A DNA stretch of 64,000 nucleotides. Source: [Enterobacter] lignolyticus SCF1 (lineage in GTDB: Bacteria; Pseudomonadota; Gammaproteobacteria; Enterobacterales; Enterobacteriaceae). Where the stretch lies: contig NC_014618.1 of the NCBI RefSeq assembly GCF_000164865.1, forward strand, positions 4,278,001 through 4,342,000. Reading direction: 5' to 3'. The position numbers were made by a program, and so were the translations under genes. Every line of letters starts with the position of its first letter. Positions within the stretch are counted from its first letter, which is position 1. Shown here one piece after another: positions 44,410 to 53,400 of the stretch. The notes beneath the pieces are model-generated. The model did not search any database and was not told the DNA's origin. It worked only from the letters and a program-made list of their open reading frames with translations.

Positions 44410-45012
44410 TTTTTCGTCCCTGCATTTTTCACTTCATTACTGATAAACTCTCCACCAAATGAGCCGAATATATCGTTCACTTCACCTGAGAACGGACCAA
44501 ATTTCCCAAAAGTGCCCCCCAAGCCCGCACCAATACCCGCTCCAGCCAGTGAAGCTGTATTTGGACCATCACTAAAGAATGCCCCTCCCATTGTGATGCC
44601 TGTGTTAGCAAGGACACCACGACCGGGTGCCAGCATGCCGGTTGGCACTTCCAAGATAGCCCCACGATTTATCGGCGTTCTGAGGCTGGTTTAAATCGTA
44701 GACCTGATAGCCACTATTGGCCGCCAGTCCAAGAAGCCCACCACCAAGAACTTTACCTGCTGATGCAGCAGGCCCCAGATACTAGGCTTCGGCGATCATC
44801 ACACCATCCTGGTAGCCGTCCACAATCACTTTCGTGATATTGGTGCTGTCCGGCATATCACCTTTTGCGATCTTATCCAGCCCTGCCTGAGTTTGTTCTG
44901 GTGATAAATTATTGTCCTGGTCGTACTGGTTCCACGAGGTGGCGGTCTGACCATTATCCATCAGGCCCTTCGGTAACTGAAATCCATCGCCCAGCGCATT
45001 ATTCTCAACCAC
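44406..45012 (-). pseudogene. Orphan CDI toxin tip, broken (module 4)
   Basis: The tip starts with VENN at 45009-44998 directly after the module 3 immunity gene. It reads ALGDGFQLPKGLMDNGQ and then meets a TAG at 44784-44782. Reading on in the same frame gives GKVLGGGLLGLAANSGYQVY, and a frameshift near 44665-44690 is needed to enter the final frame. That frame reads GMLAPGRGVLANTGITMGG and ends FGSFGGEFISNEVKN. It is glycine-rich and hydrophobic like tips 1, 2, 5 and 6. Two lesions make it non-functional. Confidence 0.75.
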
Positions 45013-45027
45013 AAAGCCTGGTGACTT

Positions 45028-45408
45028 TTATTGCCCGAAATTTTTCCATGCCAATGCATGTTTTTTAGTCTCAACATGCATACTATTTTCAAGCTTATTC
45101 CAGATAGTCTCGTCATTATCACTAGCTGTGACCATTGACTCTATCAATCCAGTAGCAACCGCAGTTGCTAGCTCATCGCAAGGAGAGTTCATACCTTCTT
45201 CTATATGTTGAAAAATTAGTTTTGCGTCAAGTGCATTAAAAACATCCAATTGTTTTACTAGGCTTTTACCAACCAATGCAAATAACAACAGTGTCGGTGG
45301 ATATTCAGGCATCCAATATTCGTAACACTTATGAATCTCTCCCTTTATGAAATCTGATTTTTCAGAAAAAAAACTCAAATAATAATTAATGCATTCATTC
45401 ATCATCAT
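45028..45408 (-). CDS. Soluble immunity protein candidate (module 3)
   Basis: The 126-aa product is acidic and has no membrane helix, unlike the other immunity proteins here. It starts MMMNECINYYLSFFSEKSDF; any of the three adjacent ATGs could be used. Its ATG overlaps the stop of the (frameshifted) module 3 toxin, which ties it to that toxin. It resembles small uncharacterised proteins found beside polymorphic toxins. Immunity against a cytoplasmic toxin is inferred. Confidence 0.65.
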   Translation of the reverse strand: MMMNECINYYLSFFSEKSDFIKGEIHKCYEYWMPEYPPTLLLFALVGKSLVKQLDVFNALDAKLIFQHIEEGMNSPCDELATAVATGLIESMVTASDNDETIWNKLENSMHVETKKHALAWKNFGQ

Positions 45409-46078
45409 TTTCCTTTTAAGGCATTTTGCATATCTTTCAGAACATTTTCTGCCGCAGCCCTATCGCTAGCAGAGGCCTGAGGATTTTTGTTAATCCAATC
45501 CTGTAGAGCTTTTGAGTAGGTCTGAGCTTTTTCGATATGCCCTCTCCCACCAACCGTCTCACCTGTTGCAAGTTCGTAACGCACAGCATCAGCGGTACTC
45601 CCGCTGCCGATTTTTGCATTGGGTCGATATAAATCATCTACTATGTTCTTGAGATTTTCATCTTTGATATTGGGTTTTCCATAGATGCGCGCAATGTATC
45701 AGCATACTCTTCATGTTGAGCACGGTTTTTAGGATCGATTGAAGTAGAGCTATTTCGCCCTTTATCCTCATCCTCCGGCCCCCATCCACCGGGCGTTCCT
45801 GAGCCAGCGCCACCAATCTCCGCCTTTTCTTTGTCCGTCATGCTCCCTGCGACATTTGGCTTCGATTCCTGACCCGGGTCGTCTGACGAACAGGCACGCC
45901 CGAATGAACACTGCGTGACTTTATCCAGCCAGTCAGTGGCATCCTCTATCACACCCTGAAGCCCGGAGGCTATCTTCCTGTCCGCATCCTGCTTCACTTT
46001 ATCGCCGGGGCCAACTGGCACACCCGGTACAGGAACAGGGGTTGGGGCTGGAACCGCCAGCGAGTTATTCTCAACAAC
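45405..46078 (-). pseudogene. Orphan CDI toxin tip of a different type, frameshifted (module 3)
   Basis: The tip begins VVENNSLAVPAPTPVPVPGV right after the module 2 immunity stop. Its first frame ends at about 45639. A single-base loss near 45670-45678 moves the rest into another frame: IKDENLKNIVDDLYRPNAKI, GSGSTADAVRYELATGE, then HIEKAQTYSKALQDWINKNP, and an end at ALKGK with a stop at 45407-45405. That C-terminal domain occurs at the ends of many secreted polymorphic toxins. It is hydrophilic, so the target is likely cytoplasmic, perhaps RNA. It differs in kind from the other tips. Confidence 0.75.
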
Positions 46079-46080
46079 AA

Positions 46081-46299
46081 CTATTTACGATTGTACTTTC
46101 GTACTTGTAGATAGAGTTGTAACCAAATTCCAGCGCCTCCCCATAGGCCAACAACTGCACCAATTATTCCATATTTTACATATACCTCAGAAGGTATTGG
46201 CTCCCGAGCGATAAGCCATATACTAACCACTATTCCAATCGAGCAGGTAGCTACAGATATAAGTAACAACTTAATAAAAAGTAGTAGATGGTTTTTCAT
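46081..46299 (-). CDS. Two-helix membrane immunity protein (module 2)
   Basis: The 72-aa protein has helices at about 5-30 and 42-64. The second reads IGAVVGLWGGAGIWLQL, a clear GxxxGxxxGxxxW. It starts in an ATGA overlap with the intact module 2 tip and ends TAG; the next VENN begins within four bases of that stop. Immunity to tip 2 is inferred. Confidence 0.75.
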   Translation of the reverse strand: MKNHLLLFIKLLLISVATCSIGIVVSIWLIAREPIPSEVYVKYGIIGAVVGLWGGAGIWLQLYLQVRKYNRK

Positions 46300-47219
46300 T
46301 TTCTATCCCCATCAGCTTCTTTTTGAGTTGCGCTGCTTGCACCTTCTGATACGAATGAACCAATAAATCCACCAAATGTTCCTGGTATGGAGCTCATTTG
46401 GCCGCCTTGATACATACCGTATCCGATAGATTTTTCCGAATACTGCAGTGAATACTTGCTGGCATCCATGCCAAGCTGATTTTTGATGTACTGAGATTCA
46501 AATTTACTGGTGAGCGAAGCACCAATATTATAACCAAGACCGGTACCCGCCATACTGCCCAGCACTGCAGAGGTGCTATCCTGGCCTTCAATCTGGCTGC
46601 TCATGTAAGCACTGCCGGCACCCAACAGCTGGTTAGCGTAATATCCTTTCCCGGCAGTACCGACCCCGGTTAATCCTGACATTATAAAACTGAGATAATC
46701 AAACTTATCCCCCGTATTACCTGTCACTATCTGCACAGCACCGTTAGCACCATAGCTCAGCCCGGCCCTGACAAATTTTTCAGTCAGCGTTGCGGATGAC
46801 ATTAGCAGCGAACCTGCTCCGGCAACAGTGCCCCAGTAATTTTCGGGCTCGCCGAAGTAGGCCAAGGCCCTATCACCCTGTGACGTATTGCTATTCAGAT
46901 AAGCCAGGTCATAGCTGTTACCTTCAATAACGTAATCCTTCACATCCTGATTTTCCAGAGAACCATACAGCCAGCCAGGTCGGCTCGCAGCGCTGAGTCC
47001 GCCCTCAATATTCCATTTGTCCTCCCCGGACAGCGCAGTGAGGGGATCTGCTGCAATATCGATGCTCAGTTTCTGTCGGTTCTCACCGCTGATAACTGCG
47101 TATTTGTTCTGGATATCGCCGCAGTCCCCGCCAGCCTGATGGCAGGCGGTCATTTCTTTGTCAAAAGCCTGTGCCTCATCCCAGCTTAAGTAATTGTTCT
47201 CAACAACAATTTTAGCCAC
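46296..47219 (-). CDS. Orphan CDI toxin tip, intact frame (module 2)
   Basis: This 307-aa frame starts at a GTG with no ribosome-binding site, then AKIVVENNYLSWDEAQAFDK. It is therefore a tip without a carrier rather than a normal gene. After VENN (47204-47193) comes a soluble part with paired cysteines (CHQAGGDCG). A long glycine-rich hydrophobic region follows (VAGAGSLLMSSATLTEK; LGSMAGTGLGYNIGASL), and the shared tail IPGTFGGFIGSFVSEG. It is the best preserved replacement tip. If recombined onto cdiA at VENN it would stay in frame. Membrane damage is the likely action, by inference. Confidence 0.7.
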   Translation of the reverse strand: MAKIVVENNYLSWDEAQAFDKEMTACHQAGGDCGDIQNKYAVISGENRQKLSIDIAADPLTALSGEDKWNIEGGLSAASRPGWLYGSLENQDVKDYVIEGNSYDLAYLNSNTSQGDRALAYFGEPENYWGTVAGAGSLLMSSATLTEKFVRAGLSYGANGAVQIVTGNTGDKFDYLSFIMSGLTGVGTAGKGYYANQLLGAGSAYMSSQIEGQDSTSAVLGSMAGTGLGYNIGASLTSKFESQYIKNQLGMDASKYSLQYSEKSIGYGMYQGGQMSSIPGTFGGFIGSFVSEGASSATQKEADGDRK

Positions 47220-47241
47220 AAAGCCGGGATTGCAAGACTGT

Positions 47242-47484
47242 CTAAAACCCTTTCAGTCTCAACAGTCTCGCTATGACAAACACAAAACCAGTGAAACTGC
47301 CAATTATGCAACCAATTTTAATGGTTTTTAATATATCTAGTTTCGTAAGATCGAACGATCCTGTCAGCAACCAGATTATAACATCTATAGCTAGGGCAAT
47401 GGACAGGAAACTAATAATAATCCCCAGCACGCAGACAATAAAGATAATAAGTAAACTGAGCATTTTTTCATTGGGGAGTTTCAT
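47242..47484 (-). CDS. cdiI: CdiI immunity protein of the main CDI locus
   Basis: The 80-aa product has two membrane helices (about 8-38 and 53-75). The second, KIGCIIGSFTGFVFVIARLL, carries GxxxGxxxG. It begins at 47484 in an ATGA overlap with cdiA, so the toxin and its antidote are translated together. Size and topology match the inner-membrane CdiI of E. coli EC93, which protects against a pore-forming tip. Sequence is related to the module 5 immunity protein. Confidence 0.85.
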   Translation of the reverse strand: MKLPNEKMLSLLIIFIVCVLGIIISFLSIALAIDVIIWLLTGSFDLTKLDILKTIKIGCIIGSFTGFVFVIARLLRLKGF

Positions 47485-50400
47485 TTCAATTTATCCTCAA
47501 TGAAAGGTTCAAATTTTTTTCCGCCATACTCTGATGAGAAAGAAGAGCTGATATCACCAAAACTGCTAGGTAGTTTGCTCGGTATCATTTCTTTTGAAAG
47601 GCCATATTCTCCTTTCACTTCAGTAAACTGTCTCAGGTCAGCATTAAACTTCGGATCCCAGCCACCTTTCCACCAGTTCGCACCAGTGTTAACGCCCCAT
47701 TTAATGCCGTTACCAATGCCATAACCCACAAAAGAACCCGCACCATTTATCAACGCACCAGATGTTGGGTCTTTCCCTTCGAGCCAGTTTCCTAAGGCAC
47801 CTCCAGCCGCATTCCAGCCAACAGTACCTACAACTCCATTTCCTGCGCTGATCACATTAACCCAGCCCCCGATAATTGCTGTCGTTGGATCTATAGTTCC
47901 TTCAGTCAGATAGTTGATACCAGCATTAGCCCCTGCGCCCAGTCCCCACATTGCCTGAGCACCACCTGGTAAGAGAGCTACACTACCTGTTGCTAATGCC
48001 CCAGCATAAGCTTTATTAACTGCCTCGCCTCGCTTACAGGCTTCACCACCAGGGGCATCATTACAGGAAAGTACATCTGCGCCATGCGCCTGAGCAGCTT
48101 TAGCCTGATCGATTTCCGTTCCGAGAAGATTATTCTCAACCGCATTCTTCCCGGCCTGCGCCCCGCTCATTGCCCCTGACGTATCACCACCCATAATCCC
48201 TCCCACCATTCCGGCCGCCACCGTCGCCAGCGCCGTCACCGTGTCCTTCTGCGACTGTGACAGGTTCTTAGTGTCGATATCCGGGTACAGCACCTTCGCA
48301 ATGGCGCCCGCTGCCAGCTCTCCGGACGCCGCGCCTGCGGCACCCGCCAGCGCGCTGCCGCCGTTCAGCTCCGCCACCACGCCGCCCAGTACTGCATGGG
48401 CAATGGCTTTCGCTTCCGTATTATTGTCAATACCGGCATGGTGTCCAATGATATCCGCCAGCACCGGTGCAGACGCCCCGGCTATTGCACCCGCCAGGTT
48501 TCCATTCGCCAGCCCGCTCAGCGCCGCTGTCGCCCCCTGTATCCCCATCTGGACGGCGCTGCCTGTTCCCCACTGCGCCATGGCGTTGTTGTAAGCCTGT
48601 TGTGCCACATCCGCATCGGTGAAAGGTTTACCCTCACGCTCCAGCTGTGCCCGGGCCTCCGCCAGTTTCTGCGGGTCCTTCTGCGCCTTCAGCCCCTGGA
48701 GTGCCCCCTGTGTCGTCGCAATATCGCCTGCCTGAGTGCCAATCTCGCTGATAAGCTGCGTCTCGCGGATCCTGTCCTGCTCTTTCTCTTTATCAAAAAT
48801 CTGCCCGATACTGCCGTTGGCTCCCGCCGTATCCCGGCTCAGGTCTGCGATGTTCTGTGTCTGGCTGTCCTTATTGCGCAGGGTGACGGTGCCCTCGCCG
48901 ATGGCAGCATGGGTGGTGCCTTCATCATGACCGGAACCGTTCAGCCCGCTCAGCAGACCGTTCGCCGCATTCCCCGCAAACTGGCTGCCGATACTGCCCC
49001 CGGTGCTTAAGCCCACACCTGCATGTTCAACCTTATAGTCGGCCTGATTGTGGATATCGCGCCAGCCCAGCGTGCCGGTGTCGAGGCTGTTTTTGTCGCC
49101 CGGCGCGGTGGACGCTATCGTCGCCCCGTTCAGCTGGGTGTGGTTGCCCACCGTTATATCAAATCCGCCCTGGCCGGCCTGGATACCCGTCTGCTCCTGT
49201 ACCGACTTCCAGTTCGAGTGCATTTTGTCCTGGCTCAGGCTGATGTTCGCCGACCCGGTCATCGAGCCAATATTAAAGCTGCCGCCCGCGCTGGCGCTCT
49301 GCTGCTTACTGTCGTAGTTGTCGCTGTCCTGCTCGCTGGTCATGATGAGGTCCCGGCCCACCTTCACCTTCACCGAATCACCACTGACCTGCGCCCCGGT
49401 CATGAGGGTGTCGCGCCCGCTTTTCATCGTGACGGTGTTGCCTGCTGTAAGCGTGCTTTCGGTATGGGTCAGGCCGCTGCCGCTCTCTTTTCCGCTGGCG
49501 CTGTTGACGCTGGCGGAAATCTGAATCCCCCAGCCGCCGGAGCCTGCACCAATGCCGATGCCTGCCGTACCGCCCTTACTTTCATTTTTGCCGGTCAGGG
49601 CCGAGGTGTTTTCACCGGATTTCAGGATGATGTCGCGGCTGGCGTCAAGCACGGCATTATTCCCCGCCTGCAACTGGCTGCCCTGAACACTGATATCGCC
49701 ATCGCTGGCCTGGATGTTCAGATTATGCCCGGCCGTCACGCTGCTGCCCCGGGAGGTGGTGCTGGTCTGCGTTTGTTCTGATTTTGACGACTGGCTGCCG
49801 TACGAGAGCGTCACCCCGATGGCATTATCGTTTTTCGGGTCAGCGCCCTGCGCCTGGTCCAGCGCCACCGCCTGACCGGCCTGCACCCCGGACAGGGCCG
49901 CCTTCGTCGCCTGCAGTGCGGCAATGCGACTGTTGCTCTCATCCTGTGACTGTTTCGCGGTCGTCACGGCGGTATTGAGCGCGCTGCCCGCGGCCCCGGA
50001 CAGCGCCAGGGTCAGGCCGGAGGTCTTCTGCTCCACCTTGTGGGTGGCGGTACTCTCATCCTGCGCCGCCAGAATCGAGACATTCTTGCCTTTCAGCAGC
50101 ACATCGCGACCGGCAATCAGGTCTGAATTGATCGCCGCCAGATTGTTACCCGCGCTGACACTGAGATTACCGTCACTGCTGCCCACGGTACTGCCCCGGT
50201 GGGTGTTTTCACTGAGCGTGTCCGTGACCTTCAGGTCCTGCGTACCGTAGCTCACACCAATACCCCCGGTGCCGGTTAAACCCGATGTGGTCTGTTGTTT
50301 AACATGCGTTTCCTGATTGCGCTCATCCGCCGCCGTGATGGTCACATCGTGTCCGCCATGCAGCGTTACATCCTGTGTACCGGCCACATCGCTGCCCTTT

Positions 50401-53400
50401 ATCAGCACATCATGCCCGCCGTTAATGCTGACCGTATTGCCGCTGAGCTGGCTGGCCTGCGCCGTATCCCGGCTGAACGCATCGCGGGTGGTAGTGGTGG
50501 TGCTGGAGAGCATACCGCTGGTGCCGGTTTTCTTATGGCGCTCATCCACGTCATTGTGGTCAGTACCGCTGACGATGCTGATGTCGTGGCCTGCCGCCAG
50601 GTTCAGCGCGTCACCGGCATTCACGCTGACTGCGCGGGCGTTGATATCCTGACCCGCCGCCACTGACACGCTGCCGCTACCGGCAATCCGGGTACCGGTC
50701 TCATGGCTGTTCGCCTGGTGCAGGGTATTGTCTTTATCCCACGCCACATCATCCTGGCTGGCGGTCGTGACGGTGTTCAGGTTGACGTTTCTTCCCGCGG
50801 CAATCAGCGTCTGGCTGTCGTTGCCTGCGTTCACCACCTGCGCTGCCGTCAGATTCGCATCCCGACCCGCATTAATCACCAGCGTGCTGTTATCGTTAAG
50901 CACGGTGATGCTGGCGACTTTGTCCAGCGAGGTACGGCTGAACTGGCTGGTTGCGTTGCTGCTGGTGCTGCTTCGGGTGGTGGTGGTGAGGTTGATATCC
51001 CGCCCGGCATTTGCCACCAGCGAATCCAGCCCCAACAGGGAGCCGCCAATACTGGTGATGTCGTTACGCGCATTCAGGCTAACATCCGCGCCCTGAAGGG
51101 TACCTGCGTTGTTGAGGATATTCTCAGCGGTGATGACCGTGGCCTTACGTCCGCCAATCACGCCGCTGTTGTTCAAATCCCCCGCCAGGTGCATGGCGAT
51201 ATTGCCGCCCGACATCAGTGCGCCGCTGGCGTTGAGATCACCCGGTTTGACAGGGGCATACACCTGCGGCACGAGCACGGTCTGACGGGAGCCATCCGGC
51301 ATCGCGATAGTGGTATTCACCAGCCAGACAATCGGCTTCGTCAGTTTCGCCATCTGTTCGGCGGTCAGGGCCACGCCCGGGGTGAGATGATACTGGTCAT
51401 TGAACGCCAGGCCATTGTCCATCAGCGCTTGGTATTCGTCTTCATCGCTGCTGAAGCCGTCAAGATAGCGCATGCCTGACAGGGCAATAATCTGTTCACG
51501 CACCAGACGCTGTTCGTAGTAACCATCGCCGAGGCGTTTCATGGTCTGGTCGAGGCCGAGCTTATCCTGCATATAATCGCTGGCGAGCCATCGCCGGTTA
51601 TTGGTAAAACGCGGGTCGGTCTGAATCAGGTAGCTGCTGTTGTTGTCGGTAATAACGTTAAACAGACTGTTATCCGGCAGGCGGGTATCCGGCATCACGG
51701 TGCGGATAACCGTGCCGTCATCACCATTCACCGGCACCACGTCAAACCGGGCGCCAGGACGTGGCGCAACCGGCGCCCTGCCGCTGCCATTCACGCCGGT
51801 ATCCGTGCTGCCTGCGCCGCCGGTTTTGACATCGGTATTACGGTTACCCTGAGCATCGATATTCTCACCGCTACCGCTGAAGCTGCTGTTTTCGCCCATC
51901 CGCCCCGGACTCAGGGAGATAGTCTGAATAATGGTCGGTGGTGTGTATTTCGAGGTATCGATACCGGGTTTGTCCCCGCCCTTTTGGCTGTCGCGCCAGT
52001 AGTGCTTGAGGGTGCCTTTATCGGTGATGATGCGCTGACCTTCGGCCTGAACGTTATTGACCGTCGTCGCGTTAACGGCAAGGGTGCCTCCGGCAACGAT
52101 TTCGCTGTTGTCGTTAGTCACCGTGTTGCCGTTAATGGTCAGATGGCCTCCGGCAAGAAGCTTCGCCGGGTCGCTCTCCTTGACCTGTGTTTCCTGCGTC
52201 GTCTCGGTGTAGCGATACTCGTTGAAATTATCACCCTTGTTGGTACTGTGGCAGGTCACACCTTCGATACAGATAATCCAGGTTTCGTCCTTATCGAGAT
52301 GAATGTTGTAGTCAGCGGTGTCATACATCGTGCCTCTCCACTGGTATACCAGTTTGTCGATAACCGAGACGGTCACCAGTTCAGTGGAAAAATGGTCGTT
52401 GATGTTATTGAGCTGACTGACGTTCAGCACCATGTCGCCTGCGGACTCCATGGTCGCGCTGTGATTGTTGATGACGCCGGCACGTCCGATCACGGTTCCA
52501 TCCGCTGCCAGCGCGCCGCCAACCGCCAGCGTGCCGTCACTGTATATCAGCGCGTGACCGTCATTATTGAGGGTCTGCGCGCCAATATTGACCTGCTGAC
52601 GTCCGGCCAGCACTGGCGCCACACCACCGGCCGCCAGATTGTTGAACGTGGCGACGTTCACGCCAATGCTGTCGCCGTAGATACGCCCGGTACCCGTGTT
52701 AGCCAGCGTTCCGGTTTCAAGCCAGGTCAGACCGCCGTCAATCAGGCCGTAATTGGTGATGCTACCGGAAAAATACAGCCGGTCTGTGCCGCCGTTGATT
52801 TCCCCGGCCTGCAAATTGGTCAGGCTGTTTCCGTGAATATTCAGGATATTCCCTGCCAGTAGTTGCCCGCTGTTGGTGATATTGCCGCCGGTTGTTAGCG
52901 ACAGGTTGTTGTTGGCAATGAGTTTTCCCCAGTTACTCATCCCCTGCTGGCTGGTGATGGCCATATCACCAGAGGAAAGCAGTTGACCGTCGCCGGTCAG
53001 ACTGAGGGCGTTGAGAGCGAGCAGGCTCCCCGCGCTGGCAGTACCACCAGTGTTAGTCAACTGCAGGGCGCGGCCGTCCATGGTAAACGTGTTACCGGCT
53101 GACATCAGCCCACTGCGGTTATCGAGCTGGCCTGCTACGTTCAACGTCATACCGTCATTCGCCAGCAGGCTGCCGCTCTGGTTGTTAAAGGTACCGCTGG
53201 TGATGTTTACTGTCTGACCTTCAATACCCTGGTTATTCCCCTGCGTCGCGCTGTTATCCAGTTGCTGCGCCGCAAGCGTGGTGGTGGCCCCGCTGCGCAG
53301 CAGACCATTCTGATTATTGAGCCGCGAGACAATGTTCAGCCATAAATCGCCTGCGCTCTGAATTTGCCCCTGCTGATTCTGCAGCGACTGCGCGCTGAGG

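Noticed and set aside
45437..45637. 66-codon frame read as a separate gene between modules 3 toxin and immunity
   Set aside because: It is one of the frames created by the one-base loss in the module 3 tip; restoring the base gives a continuous domain through this stretch.
49023..52862. Several 100-290-codon plus-strand frames inside cdiA
   Set aside because: They are mirror images of the FHA repeats; their repetitive Gly/Val/Arg composition comes from the antisense of the N/G-rich repeats.
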